A stretch of DNA of 64,000 nt from Eumeta japonica (lineage: Eukaryota > Arthropoda > Insecta > Lepidoptera > Psychidae): the NCBI GenBank assembly GCA_005406025.1, contig BGZK01000538.1, positions 124,001 to 188,000 of the forward strand, written 5' to 3'. The translations under genes and the position numbers were made by a program. This document shows positions 1 through 13,104 of this stretch, piece by piece; position 1 is the first letter of the stretch, and each line of letters opens with the position of its first letter. The notes beneath the pieces were generated by a model that saw nothing but the letters and a program-made list of their open reading frames with translations, did no database searches and was not told where the DNA came from.

Positions 1-1315
1 TTACTAGAAAGCACTAATCTGTGTAGCAGATTTGATCACCTGTCACAAATGAACAATCAAGATAAGAGTATAAAGTAATTACTAAACATACTGCTGTATT
101 AAAAACATTAAGCTGAAATAATTGCCACAGTTAAAAAGCAAAAGTTAAAGTCAAAACCATGTGTGGAATTGCATGTAAACAAATATTATTTGATGAATTA
201 ATAAAAATGTTCATGGTATATATAGGAATTCAGTTTCAAAACAATTTCTTATACAGCGTATTTGTAGTTAGTTCATTACTGAGAATATTAAAATGTGATA
301 TTTATATTGGGGCATTAATTACGAATGATATAATAAACCAATATTGAGTCATAAAATAGGAAAATGAGAGTAACCTTCCTTTTCCTTTTGAAAATGTAAT
401 TATTTGTAGAAGAATGCCATGTATTATAACACATGTGACAAAGTCAAAATGAATTTTCATTAGACATAATAAAATGAAAAAGGAATTGAAGATTACCTAA
501 AACATTACAATATTATTTGAAATCACAATTTTAAAAAACATTATTTTGCATCAGTAGAAACAGTTACTAATTAAGTCATTCAGTACAAGCTATTTAAACA
601 ATGTTAGAAAAATACTTCGATAATTGAGTTTATTATTTAATGGAAATTGTTATATTGACAAGTATTGATAAAATTTATAATCCATTGGCCAATAATAGAG
701 TTGCAGATAATTAAGATGTTTTCCTCTCTTTTTTGACAAACCTTCTTAACCTATACTCATATATTTTATACTATTAATTAATTAATTTGAACACAATTTG
801 TAAATAATGAAAATAAACTTGATAATTTTGGATGATGTCATAGCACAATTCATAAGATACCCACATATTTCTTACAATGTGCTATATATGCAGTATATTG
901 CACATGAAAGAATTTATTTTACATGCGCATACAGTTTATGTAGAGCGGGAGGAAGGCGGTGATGTGGACATGTGCATTGCTTACACATTCCATAAATAGT
1001 AGTTAACAAAAACAAACAAAACACAAACTACTGTTAGGAGGATAGTCCTCATACATGTCCCTTATTCTCTATGATTTGAAAAAATTATGTACATTACACA
1101 TTATAATTAGCAACAAATAAATCTAGTCATAAAATTATGGTAGCCAATAGTGGATCACATTTGTTGTGCTAGTGAATATCTAGGACTTAAAACATACTTT
1201 AACTGTAGTAATTATAGTTATTGGAGAATTAGAATTGATGTAGCTTTTCAATTTCATTATTTTAAAGAATTATCCATATAACTTATGCAGTGTCACATTT
1301 TCATACTTATGATTA

Positions 1316-1318
<3 letters not shown>
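1..1318. other. AT-rich flank without recognised genes
   Basis: Very AT-rich sequence downstream of the minus-strand MIPEP gene. The open frames here are short and resemble no family I know. TTTATT (a minus-strand AATAAA) occurs near 911 and could serve MIPEP polyadenylation, but this is only a motif. Nothing else stands out. Confidence 0.5.

Positions 1319-1350
<32 letters not shown>
1319..1350. repeat. (TA)n microsatellite
   Basis: An uninterrupted run of about sixteen TA dinucleotides. It ends directly before the left arm of the MIPEP inverted duplication, so replication slippage or template switching at this tract could have helped create that duplication (inference). Confidence 0.95.
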
Positions 1351-1354
<4 letters not shown>

Positions 1355-1358
1355 CGAT

Positions 1359-1562
1359 CCACGACTTGATAGTAACTGAGTAACTTTTATAAATAACTAT
1401 ACAATGTAAAGTATTAACAAATGATCATGTATATATATATGTATTCAACTATTATAGTACTATTTAATAGTAAACCCTCTGTCAAATCACAAATGACCAT
1501 TTGTTAATACTCCACATTGTATAGCCATTTATAAAAGCTACTCAGTTACTATCAAGTCGTGG
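1359..1562. repeat. 65-bp inverted duplication of the MIPEP 3' end
   Basis: The left arm (1359-1423) is the reverse complement of the right arm (1498-1562) at 60 of 65 positions, with a 74-nt spacer. The right arm holds the last MIPEP codons and its stop, so the left arm is an inverted copy of the gene end. All five differences have the same direction (G on the sense strand of the coding arm opposite U of the downstream arm). A minus-strand transcript can therefore fold into an uninterrupted 65-bp helix with five G-U pairs. The stop codon lies inside the stem. Confidence 0.9.
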
Positions 1563-4500
1563 AAGTAGATCTTGCAACAGTCTTCGGTGATGATCAAGAT
1601 CATCGAGTAGGGCGCCGGCGAGGGCTGTAGGAGTGGGCTCCGAACCCAAGAAGTTGGTAAGTAGGGGTCGTGGGGGTACTGCGCCACCTGCGCCTAATAC
1701 GCCGCGTCGCAGACGTTCTCCGGCCGATCTGTTGAGCGGATCCGCGGCGAACTGTGTCTGCCAGATACTCCATGCGATGCCACGTGATATCAGGTAAGAG
1801 TAATACTTAGCTCCATAACCAATCAAATGACTGAATCGATGCTGCCAAGCCTACAAATGATTTTTTAATTAATTATTATAACATTTATAGTTGCGTTTGA
1901 AAATCAATTAATGTATCTATTGAAATATTAATAACATCTTACTGTATTTTCAACATATGGCAATTCATAATATTCTTTCTGTACTTTTTTGAGTATTTCT
2001 GTTGTTTTTCCATCGAACGAATCATCTGGGCCATGATAATTTTGATCTAGTGCTGAATAAAATACCTAAAAGTAATTGCATCAATTGTTATTACTAAGAT
2101 GTAGAATGTATGTTGAAAAAAAATAAAATAAAAAATTATAATGTTAGTTTCAATTACCTGAAGTTGCATTTCACTGGCAGCAAAAAGGTGTTTAGAAGCA
2201 ACCAAACGAAGTAACATGTCTTCAGGCAAAGATTCCTGAGTTTGAAAGTGCCGCGCGAACCGACGCAAAACTTCGGGACTGCCTGCAAAACACTCCATCA
2301 GCACACTGGGTACTTCGGCGAGGTCAGTGTGGCAGCGGGTGCCCGACACGTGCTGGTGCCGTGCTCGACCCAACATAGAGTGCAGCGCGTGGCCCATTTC
2401 ATGGAATAGATTATCAACTGAAGCTGGAGCAAGCAGAGCCGGTCCGCCCCAGGGCCCGCCACTCAAAGAAAGCATTACCACCACTACTGGGTTCTGCAAA
2501 CCATTTTAATTTTCTATTTCAATCTTAAGATTCGATAATTTAATAAAATTTTAAAAAATTGTGGGAAATAAATTGGAGGTGAAAGGTATTTATTATATTT
2601 AAAGTTATATGATATTAGTTATAAAAGAAAATGTTAAATACACTGATTTTTATTTTAAACTGGCGCCATATGACATATATTAGTTTAAATTATAGAACAA
2701 CATATGAAACATATTTATCCAAGCAACATTAATATTTATTTAAGATATAGTACCTGATAGGTGCCATCAGGAAGTAGTTTTCCACCTTGAATAGTAAAGT
2801 GGCAGTCCTGATGTGGTTTTCCCTCGCGCTCGTACAGATCACAGTAGATGTGTCCCAGCAGGCCTTCTGTCTCATGCATCACTGCCAACTTATACACATC
2901 CGGAGACCAAGTCTCACCTGTCACATAGAAAGTTTTCGAAGTAAAATGAAACTGATGACATTTTCTAATTATTTTTAACAAACCTTGTGGACAAGTTATA
3001 ATTTAAGTTTAATGTTGAATTATTTGTTCTGTCAAGTTTGTCTTTTTTTATAGTTAGATTGTTTTGACTATGCTTAGAACAAAAAAGATGAAAAAATGTG
3101 GTAAGTGGTTTCTCTTTTTTGAGTAAAGAAAAAAGCTATTTGCCACATTTTGCTCAGTAAAATGTGATATGCTCGCTGTAAAATTTCAGTATTTCTTATT
3201 ATTGTTAAAATTATTGCTTTATGCTGACTTCATTACAGAAATATGGTATATGTAAAGATTATAAATGCAATAAAATTTTATTTATCCTTTTAAAACTTTT
3301 CCTGAACAACATAATTACTGCATGGGCAAAAAAATGGAAGTTACAGTCTCAAATAAAAATGGTTCGCTGTCAGTCCAAGTGATAGATTACCCTATTTATG
3401 TTAATAATAAACAGTAATAAAAGGGTTTGCAGCAGTAGCAGTCATGTGAGTGGTGATGGTTCAATGACTAAGGGTCATTTCTACTATCTCTTTTTAAACT
3501 GATGTTCAAAAAATAGTCACTTTTAAAATAAAATTTACATTTCATGTCTCCTTTTAATGGTTATTTAGACTAATACCCATTATAGGGAAGACATGGAATG
3601 CAAAATTAATTTTAAAAGTGACTTTTAGTTAAAACTAAGTAAAAATAGGTGGTGGAAGAGGCCCTAAGAATGCTAATCACTAGTAATATTGATAAATGAG
3701 TTTTAACACTTAATTTGATTCACTTCATCAATGCCTCAGAGAGTATGTTAAATTGACAGTCCCAGACATTGGCATCACATTGACGACGATTATCAGTAGC
3801 CCAGAATTTACACTGAGTTACCATGGAGACTGAAGATTCAGTACCCCAGTTTAAAATAAAATCGTGAGGGTTTAGAAGAGGCCTCATCAAACTGGTGTGT
3901 AAAATCTAATACAACAATAATAAGTAATATATACCAGAAGTGATTTCTTCATGTTGTAATGTGATACCATATAATTCTTGGCACAGCATATTGAGTCCCT
4001 CCATACAGCCACCAAGCGAGAAATAAGGACTGAAGTCAGAATTGGCTACATTCAGCATCAGAGTTTTTGCCTTGTGTGTGTAGTATGGTGTGTCCCAACA
4101 CATGAGATGGTCAGCATAAGGCGTCTCTTTCTTTTTCATATGCAACATTACTTCGAAGTCGGCTGCAGCACGATCGTGCAATTGGTCGGAAAGGGTGTTT
4201 AAAAATGTCCGAACATTTGATGCTGTCTCCATAGTGCTGCCGTTGATGGCTCTGAAATTGGCCACATTTATGTGCATGAATTTAAATCTTTATTTTAACA
4301 TAAGTAACAGATTGAATACAAATATATTCAAAAACTCTCAGTTCTAAAATATATAAATACATCAATAAAGAAATACCTATCAGCATAACTTCCAAAGCCA
4401 CAGATCTTAGCCATGTCTCTGCGTGAGCGCAACACGGTGGTGAGTAAGATGTCTTGGTTTTTATCAGGTGCCAGATACAGACGGTAGGCGGCTTCACGTG

Positions 4501-7500
4501 CACCCACATCCGCACACTCTGCATATACGCCCCCCACTACGATGTCGCCGTTCTCTGATTGGAAGCTGGACAATACTGGTACAACATTATTTTGTCATGC
4601 ATACATACATAAATAATAATAATAATATATACTCACGCCTATTTCCCAGAAGGGTAGGCAGAATCTATAGATTTCCATATGGTACAATTTTTGCATATCT
4701 CTCTTGCCTCATTGACATCCATCAATCTTTTCATGTAAGCTTCAGGTACTTAAAATTTAGCCCTTTTTTAATATGCCCCAATATGGTTTATATAGGATTT
4801 TCTAGGGCTACCCTTGCCGACCTTTCCATCAGACACATTCGCTCTATAGATTTGTTTTGTCAGCCTACTTTCATTCATCCTTTCTAGCTGGACAAACCAC
4901 GGCAACATACCTCTTTCTACTCTAGTCTCTGCATCTTACTTCAAACTACACCGTTCTCTAACATCATTGTTTCTACATTTATCTTTCCGAGACACTCCAC
5001 ACATACTACATCTACATATCTACAATTATATTGATAAATAAGTTCATAACATTTTTCTGTAATACATTTGCTTCTTTCGAACATCATGATCTATATGAAT
5101 TGTAACTCTTTTTTTATGGAATTTTGAGGGATCAACTGCATGCGAGTCAATAGAAAGTAGGTGGTTATCGCCATCTATGCACACTCACTCTAGGGATATC
5201 ATCAGTGTGCTGCCGGCCTATTTATTAGAAATGGAATATCTGATAATAGAAGGAGAAGTAATAGAAATGGAAGGAGTGGACCATCGTAACTCTCACTCAC
5301 TGGATGAAAAGCTTGTCTTGCTTATATCAATATTATTGTACTTAACTAGGGTTTTCAATGGGAGTCTTATAAGACATTATCATTATTTAGAATTTGTAAT
5401 GATAGAATAGAATTTGTCTGAATTGGACTACACCTTATCACAAATTGTCTTATTGCTTCTATAATAATTATTATTATTATATTGATATAATAAATGCAAA
5501 AATATAAGGTTGGTTTAGATTCTTAGTGTATGTGGTTTACACTCTTATTGCAATAAAAAAATTATACAACTAACAATTGTCTGACATTTTGTGGTACAGC
5601 TTCGCGTGGAACGTGTCGCGGCGACGCGGCACCGGCCATAAACCGCTGTCCAGCTTGCAGGATCACATCGTTTAAATGTACCACTTGGCGGCGCGCTCGC
5701 TCCTTTAGGCCAATGCCACTTTGCTCAAAGTCGAATAAAAATAACTGCGCCAAATGTTCATCGCCGGATGTTCCTTGCTGTACAGACCGAGCCAGAGCCT
5801 CATATAGTTCAATGTGTGTGTTCAGCCTGTGGATTTTCGGATTAGATATCAAAGAATTATTTCCAAAACCAACTTTGTGTCATAACGCACTTTAAGTACA
5901 GAAATGTGCCTACAGCGGGATGTAACTGGATTATTTTAGTTGTCTATCACAAATTTATGAATCTGTATATAACACAAGTTTATAAACTTACAACTAAAAA
6001 ATGCATAAAAACCACTCGAAATTACTGTAAAAACTTTTAAAATGAGACACAATGGACTAGATCTTGTATTATGTTCAGTTGCTTAAATTCAGATAAAAAT
6101 ATGCGGCACATAACTTTAGTCTTTTTGAAGAGACTGCAAGCTAAGCAAAAGCAGAAACAATTCTCTTTAATAAATATATGTGATAATACGAGAAATTTAC
6201 AAAGACATCAAAATAAACAACATTAACAGCCGCACTCAGAGATCTTAATTAAATTTTAATCCTTCTAGTGTCCCTTAGAGCAACTTATTGATTAATGACG
6301 AATGCATATAAACAATATTCATCACTTAACTTCATTAATGATGCCTTATCTTTCATGTGACAAATAGTATCAAAATTTTCTTGCAGTTGGTTTTTAAAAT
6401 AATATCTGTAGCTTTAAATGCCTCAGAATTTTGTTGAAGATTTTTAGAATTATATTGACAGTTAATACATAGACATTGAAATAAACAAAAATGATGTTAA
6501 TATAATTGTAGAGTATACCTCTATACAAATTCAATATTATTGTTATAAGAAAAAATCTACTGAAACTGAAAATTACACCTATCTAATTTAACTATTTACA
6601 AAATGATAATTCATAAAAGTCTTTGTAATCTTGACATTTTTCGATGCTTCAAGATTTTGTTTTCAATTATTACTAGGTATTATTATTAAATCCAATTTTA
6701 CATAAAACGCTAAATATGTATAGAATTGCAGAGCATATTTGCAATTTTATCAAATATGGAAAGTATTTACATTGATAGAATAGAATTTATTTGATTGATA
6801 TAATGCTTCCAACAATGAATAATATACTTAAATCGTCATTAAGTAGCGACTTTAGGATACATCGAGATTTACTGCTGACATTTATTTTTAATGGGCCTCA
6901 ACTAGATACTTTAATTTAAATTTAAAAGAGGTCTTTGAATGTGGCACTATAACTCAAGTGATATTTAAGTAATTTCCTTTTGCCTTTTTTGCTAATACAA
7001 AAATTGAAAAAATCATTAAATTGTGACCACTTTGAAAATGCTCATCAGAGGATACATTATTTTTAGTAACATTAATCAAATTCAATATAACTGACACATC
7101 TCTATGGATTATACTTGTATAATATTGTTTTTTGATTTTGTAAGGTCAGACCTATTTCCCAGAAGAATAAACAGAGATTATAGATCTCTATTTTTTTACG
7201 TTTTTAACATAGCTCTCCTGTTTCTATCTAACATATAAAATAAATAATTAAAATCATTACTGGTATTTAAAATGATAATTTGAATGACATTAGATAATAA
7301 ATACTATAATTAATATACTTTCCATTTATTAAATCACTTCATTTTATGAATACATCTTATTGTTAAAAGTATAAAAACTTACTTTTCGACAACTCCACTT
7401 ATGCTGATACATGCGTCTTCTGCAGCACTTCGGAAATGCGATTGGGGATGTGCTATTCTCACAAATTCTGCCAAATCTGCTACTTTGCATAATGTATCAG

Positions 7501-8096
7501 ATAATTCATCAAATATTTCTACCATGGGACGTGGAGGATTAGATGACGTGGCTTCTTTTATTAGATTTTCAGTTGTAGAGATTGCCCTCTCTTTAAGAGC
7601 AAAGAAGCCTTCAAAAGTGGCCAATTCAGGCTTATTGAACAAACCCTGAAAATAAATTACTTACAGATTTCTGTACAATTACTAATCAAAAAATATTATC
7701 TAATATTTTTAAAGATAAATTCATAAAACTTTTGTAATGAAATAGAAGATAATGATTTTCAGCATTTTTTCAAGAACTCCATTTACTTTTGTGATTACTA
7801 TTTTCATTGGAATTTTTTTTTGAATCATGAAGTAATTTGGAATTCAGTTCAATATTAAAACAAACTTCTTATTCTTAAATATATCTATCTGTAACATTTG
7901 AAATTTTAATTTCATAGATTATTAGTTCTATAGCTACGATACATACTGTTCTTTCTCGTATTAAATTTTGAGCCACTTGTGTCCTTGGTCTAGTGTTGAA
8001 AGCAGTGGCTAGAGGAGACCAAGTGCTCACAGAACGCCATTGCCTTTTATTGTTACAGTTATGTCCCAATCTTATTAAACGCTTCCAGTACTTCAT
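1542..8096 (-). CDS. MIPEP: Mitochondrial intermediate peptidase (M3 metallopeptidase)
   Basis: Zinc peptidase of the mitochondrial matrix that removes an N-terminal octapeptide from imported precursors already cut by MPP. Coding exons in gene order: 7947-8096, 7383-7645, 5575-5826, 4377-4565, 3935-4251, 2754-2917, 2158-2493, 1943-2065, 1542-1850. Phases agree throughout and total 2,103 nt (700 aa; human about 713). The N-terminus is rich in Arg/Lys and lacks acidic residues, as expected of a matrix presequence. Exon 2158-2493 carries the zinc motif HEMGH (about residues 476-480) and the third ligand Glu in AEVPS (about 505). Residues such as [12 protein letters not shown] and [14 protein letters not shown] follow the family. 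Start: the only ATG before the presequence. An AG acceptor lies just upstream of it, so a 5'UTR intron is likely. The last exon overlaps an inverted duplication. Confidence 0.93.
4640..4995 (-). mobile_element. LINE 3'-end relic in MIPEP intron
   Basis: The plus strand resembles a widespread lepidopteran repeat starting around CCTATTTCCCAGAAG. Read on the minus strand it gives a decayed reverse-transcriptase-type C-terminus (phrases such as [12 protein letters not shown]). It is full of small changes and not functional. Assignment to non-LTR retrotransposons is from memory of similar insect sequences, not a search. A shorter related fragment is at 7145-7215. Confidence 0.45.
5140..5330 (+). 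repeat. Dispersed repeat family R1, copy 1
   Basis: Similar by eye to 12015-12365 (plus) and to the reverse complement of 43098-43410. Shared landmarks are a GAGTCA..AGAAAGTAG.TGG start, CACTC.CTCTAG, AATGGAAGGAGTGGACCA and AACTCTCACT. This copy is truncated relative to the other two. No coding function is supported. Confidence 0.55.
7145..7215 (-). mobile_element. Short fragment of the same LINE-like repeat
   Basis: Shares the CCTATTTCCCAGAAG start, the following CAGA and the TCTATAGAT-like stretch with the copy near 4640, in the same orientation. Too short to classify independently. Confidence 0.35.
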
Positions 8097-8102
8097 TATG
8101 TT

Positions 8103-8752
8103 GTTATTCTAAAAATAAAGGTTGTCAGAGTAATTATTAATAATAATTAAGAGACTATTAATGCAAAATAATAAATATAACTAAACAATAATTATCAACA
8201 AAATAAATGTGGGAGGGTATGCTTTAATGGAGGGGTACTAAAAACATGACATAATAGCTGGGATGGGAAAAATTGCAACGTTGTTTAAGATGATATTTTA
8301 GGAAATGATGTTTATTTTGAAAAGTCACAAGAAAAATGTTAATTCTTAATTAATTGTAACTGACACATTCAGTGAATCTAAATTTATTAATTATTTTAAA
8401 AAATAAGTGAAATTTTTGTACTACAATATTTATTACTAGATTATAGAAAGGGCAAGTATTACATCATTAGTATAGCACAGAGTATTCAAAACCGTTATAT
8501 AAAATATTTTAATATTATATTTTACTTCCATTTTAGTAACTTAAAAATAATACTTCCAAATGCCAAAAATATAAAAAGAGTATATACATAAATTAAAAAA
8601 TATTTACTTTCAAAAAAAACAATACAAATGAAACTAGAGTACAATTGCACTGGTACTTTTACAATCCGGTGATATTTTTTACTTACTTTTTTCTATCCAA
8701 TGATTAACAAAAAACTACAAAATATAATATCATAACTTACAATCTCTCACCT
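8103..8752 (-). promoter_or_regulatory. Probable MIPEP 5'UTR intron
   Basis: A TTTTTAG acceptor directly precedes the MIPEP start codon. A good minus-strand donor (CAG then GTGAGAG, donor GT at 8749-8750) lies 650 nt upstream. Together they suggest a noncoding first exon beginning just above 8751. Inference from splice motifs only. Confidence 0.4.
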
Positions 8753-8759
8753 GCTCATG

Positions 8760-11360
8760 ACAATCGTAATAAATGATTTTAAAGCTGTGTTGCTAACCCC
8801 AAAAAACAGGAGAAAATAGTATGTAAACAGAAAAAAGAAATATTTCGTACTTTCCATATATAATTAAAACAATTACCTACTTTAATTAGTTATTAGGACT
8901 AAAATACATTGTTATATTATAATGTTCATTACAACATAATAAAAACCGAAAATCAAAGTAAAATTATTTTTTAATTTTGTTTCCAATCGCTTCATCTTCA
9001 GTATTTTCAATCTCATTTTTCTTTTTAAAAACATACTTAATTTTGTTAAATTTCTTCATGTACCTTTCTGTGGTTTTAAATGAATGAATTCAAATGAATA
9101 GCTATCGGTTATTTTGGATTTAGTATGTTGCTCCTTATACATTGAAGTGGTTATTCAAAAATATTTGCATAGTGTAGGCGGCGCTAAACGCTAATTGAAA
9201 ACCAGTAAAAATTAGAAATGAAAAGGGAAAACGGGGGCATCAATGTCAAAAAAGCAAATCTAATGTTAAAACAGTCGGGTTAGTAACACTGCTTGGAAGA
9301 TATAACATGAATGTCAAAACGAAAATTAAACCACAGAACATTAATAATTATGAAAATAAATGTAGTTGATTATGAATGTGATATTAATTTAGAGGTCCTA
9401 TCAAAGGTCCGTTGACGGTTTCGGTACATACCGGGTCACTACAGTCAACGGTCCATCATTTTCGCGCGCATGCGCCGTGCGACGGGACGGCAAACGATTT
9501 CATTTTGCGCATAGTTTGAATTAGTACTCTATAGTTGTTATACATTTTAGGAATGTAGATAAAATTTGCTAACTCGAAGAAAAGAAAACTAATTGAAAAC
9601 GGTCTCCAGTAAGAAGGAACGAAATGTTAAACTTAGAGAGCTGTACCTTCCAAGACTTTGCTCAAATACAAAGAAATAAAACCACATTGTTGTTCTTATT
9701 TGTATTTCATTTATTCCTTATTAACTATTTTGCAATAATATTTAATAAAACATTAACATGCCATACGTTTTTTTTTCAAGGGAGACATTACATCGCAAGG
9801 CGTCGGACCACCGCGCTCAGGTAGAGCGTTTTTTTGTTAAGCCTGTTTTCATGGCGAGTTTGTTTCAAAGAGAGTGATTTATTGCTTGCGCCTTTGGAGC
9901 CCCTAAATAGACTATACAAAAATATAAAGAATTGTATATTTTTGTTGTTTGCTTTGTGATTAAAAATTAAAAACTGAGATTAGTTGAAATATAGAGAGTC
10001 TTAAACTTAAATTTATACAATGAAATGTATTCATATATGTGCAAATTTAAGGCATTACATATAAAATAGAATAACTATTCTACAAAATAAACTTTGAAAA
10101 CAATAAACTTTACATAGAATTTTTTTTAAATACAGCTCTATAAAAAACCGAAAATTTCCGAAATTCGTGACGAGTTTAGTTTGGGTATGCCCTGTGACAA
10201 GGTTAGACGAATATTCAATGTTGAAATACTTTTATATATCTAAAATTAACCAAATATTAATATAAAGTCAACGTTTATAAAGTTTCACACCGTTTTCATA
10301 ATAAATAAAGGGAATTTAACCGAAATAGTAACGGTTTTCCGAGCTTAGTTTGTCGATCGAAATTTTACCTGAAAACATTCGAATTAACTAAAAATGTTTT
10401 TAACGAACAAAAATATATATTTAAGATTTTATATTAAATACTTCTTTCAACTTTAATAAGCTTTTAAAAGCATTTTATAATAAACTACACTATACGCTTT
10501 TTCCCGATACAAAACCACAAAAGAGAATAAAAAGAGAATGAATAATACACAGATCAGTAATGCCACAGCTTATAAACTACAGTGTAAAATTGTTGCTTCA
10601 TTCCTAAAGTAACTATTCCGAGCGTCAAACAAACTCGAGCGGCCACACACAATTTAAAAAAAAAGAATTATAAAGCAGCCTTTGTACGCGCGGCGGTCCG
10701 AGGCCCGGAGTGGGCTTTGGACCGTTGAGGGAATTGTTACGTGATTATAAAAATCATTCTATATATGGATAAGCTTTAATTCTTTTATTTTGTAGCTAAA
10801 TTTTACTTAAATTCTTTCGTCTTTTTGAACTTTTAAAATAGATGTAAGTACTCTGCTTTTTCAAATACAAACACGTAGCTATCAAATAAAATGATAAATA
10901 GTGTTTTTCATAAAACGAGTAGTGAGAAACAGTACTAACATGTATTTCATATTCATGTAAAATTAAAGCTATTAAAGATAACGAACCATTAAATAAAACT
11001 TGGGAAGTTAGAAAACCTGTCAAGAAGACATGACCTCGAACATGAATTAACACATTTAGTTAATTCTTAGTTTATTTATTATTTTTATCAATAAATACTT
11101 TTGTTAAGGTTGAGGAATAAGAAAAATCTGTAAAAACTATGAACTTGTCCTTTTTTAAAATTCTGTTTTAAAAACATTAAGCAATTAATACTAATATTTA
11201 AAATCAACTGCAGTAGTCAATTTCAATAATTTGACACAATCAGTTAATGTTATACGGAACTTGTTTCTAAAAGCACTAGAGTGACATTTTTATGTCCAAG
11301 GAGGATTCTTTTTCTACAATAGTTCCTCATTATTGAAGATTTTGATAGAGGTTAAGTATG
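8760..11360. other. Gene-free interval between divergent MIPEP and HDAC6
   Basis: AT-rich, with two GC-richer patches (about 9400-9500 and 10620-10735). Both patches contain TCAACGGTCCA, in opposite orientations 1.29 kb apart. The left patch also has its own near-palindrome around GGTCCGTTGAC. They could be ends of an unrecognised element or promoter sequence of MIPEP. I see no credible coding exon here. Confidence 0.4.
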
Positions 11361-11364
11361 GCAT

Positions 11365-11520
11365 TTGTTCAATGATTAAGTGTGTTGGCTTCAAAGCAGA
11401 AGGTACTCGATTCGATCCAGTATTACGAATTTAAAATTACGAATTTTTTTCATAAATCATATTACATCACACGTTCCGTGCCTCGGAGAGCATGTTAAAC
11501 TGTCAGTCCTAGATATAGTC
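11365..11520 (+). mobile_element. SINE-like element
   Basis: A tRNA-like head containing a B-box-like ACTCGATTCGATCC is followed by the stretch GCCTCGGAGAGCATGTTAA, which I know as recurrent in lepidopteran repeats. A decayed relative with GCCTCAGAGAGTATGTTAA occurs near 3735-3790 inside a MIPEP intron. Family assignment is tentative. Confidence 0.45.
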
Positions 11521-12014
11521 ACTGTATTGATAATAAAATAATACTAGCAACCCATTGCGTGTTGGAAGCTACTGCTCTCGACGTACAATAGATTAACATA
11601 GATGAGTTTCTCTATATGAAGTTATAAAAATTTTGGGACGGTGTACCTTAATTAAGATGATTAAAATTTGACTTACATAAGACAAATGTGAAATTTTTAT
11701 TGTAAGAAATTAAAGAATGACATTTAAAAATTTAAATTACAATCTGATATTGACCATAATTTGACTGGATATTTTTTTTAAATAAAATTCTATGTAAATA
11801 ATTTTATATCAGTCATAACTTCAATAATGTACATTTAGAAACAAACATAAAGAAAGCATTGAAATGAAAGGTATTTAAATTAACTCTTAAAATTGTGTAT
11901 ATTTTATTTAATAACTATTAGTAATTTTTTGTTGCACTAACCATTTACGATACAACTTTTTAATCTTTGCCAATAAGATTTTTTTATATATTATTATAGC
12001 ACAGTCGAGGAATA

Positions 12015-12365
12015 AAGTAGCAGATGAGTCATTAGAGAGTAGATGGTTTCCGCTGCCCATGGAACTTCGCAGCTCTAAGCTGCGAATATCCATGCGCACT
12101 CCTCTAGACTCCTCTAGAGGAATCACGAATACGTTACCGCTTTCTTGGGCAAGAATAGGATATACAATTGAAGAGGATCAGGTTAATGGAAGGAGAACAG
12201 AAGTGGGCCACCGGAACTCTCACTGGACTCAACTGGACGAATCAGTAGCGGAAGCTACTACTTACGTCAGTACTTTATGTGAGTGTGGTATTTTACAGGT
12301 TGAACTGGCTCATTTTTGTGGTTCAACCAAGTTGGCTACTGTATGGCTCTGCCACAGTAAATCAA
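12015..12365 (+). repeat. Dispersed repeat family R1, copy 2 (longest)
   Basis: Fullest copy of the family also seen at 5140-5330 and, inverted, at 43098-43410. It contains an open frame of about 107 codons (12059-12382). That frame is not kept in the other copies and matches no family I know, so it is treated as non-coding. An internal CTCTAGACTCCTCTAGAGG is partly palindromic. Confidence 0.6.
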
Positions 12366-12843
12366 CGTTACTTATTACTTAGACTGCATTGTACTTTTTT
12401 AACACTATTTTCATATTCAAAAAATGCCTCTAGAAATTAATAAAATGTTAAATATTCATGTGTCATCAGTTTCCGTCAATCTAAATCTATTACATCAATT
12501 AACAACTCATTCATAACAATAATAAATGTATTTATTAGTTTCGCGTTATGAGTAGTAATGTTATATGTAAATAATAAATTAGTCTTAACATTAAATGCAC
12601 CAAAAAGGGGTTAAAAATAATATCTGTTAAACAATTAACTATAATAAAATATTATTGTTATTTTGGGAGGGTAAATAAAATGATATATAATGTGACACGG
12701 AGTGGAGGTGATTATGAGCTTTATGTTGTATAAATCTTAGATGTTAGAGCTCTAAACACTATTTCTAACAAAGACTTAATTTTGGAATATAATTTTGTCA
12801 GTGCCGTTTTAATTTATTTTTAAATTTGAAATTGTGAAATGTA

Positions 12844-12851
12844 TGACGTCA
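12844..12851. promoter_or_regulatory. Perfect CRE/ATF palindrome upstream of HDAC6
   Basis: TGACGTCA lies about 250 nt before the HDAC6 start codon, close to the expected start of transcription. The match is exact. Its use by a CREB/ATF factor is inference from position. Confidence 0.4.
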
Positions 12852-13101
12852 TAGAGCGGGGAGAGAGGTACATAAATTTGGTGATTTGTAACAAGAAGGA
12901 GGGATACCGTAAGTCATGAAATTTTGTGACGTTCTTTATGGCTTTTTAAAGCTTGTAAAATGATTGATGTTGTCAGTTTTGAAACAAAATTGTTCTGTGG
13001 TCATAAAATTGTAATAGTTCTGTCAATCAGTTTAATGTGTCAGTCTGATGTGTAAAATTTCTGTGGTGGAGTATGAGACGTTTATGAATTATTCTTAAAT
13101 A

Positions 13102-13104
13102 ATG
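13102..13104 (+). other. HDAC6: HDAC6 start codon forming its own coding exon
   Basis: ATG is followed immediately by a strong donor (GTAAGA), and the next acceptor at 13249 opens a phase-0 exon starting [11 protein letters not shown]. The initiator Met therefore appears to be the only coding residue of exon 1. A TAA lies just upstream in frame. No other ATG in the kilobase upstream gives a phase-0 donor that I could find. A transcript would settle it. Confidence 0.6.

Noticed and set aside
4468..4887. 139-codon plus-strand ORF
   Set aside because: It runs antisense across a MIPEP exon and then into LINE-like repeat sequence; no conserved motif.
9620..9825. 66-codon ORF in the MIPEP-HDAC6 interval
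   Set aside because: Hydrophobic low-complexity frame with no splice or family support.
12059..12382. 107-codon ORF as a gene
   Set aside because: It lies wholly in a dispersed repeat, the frame is not kept in the other copies, and it has no family match.
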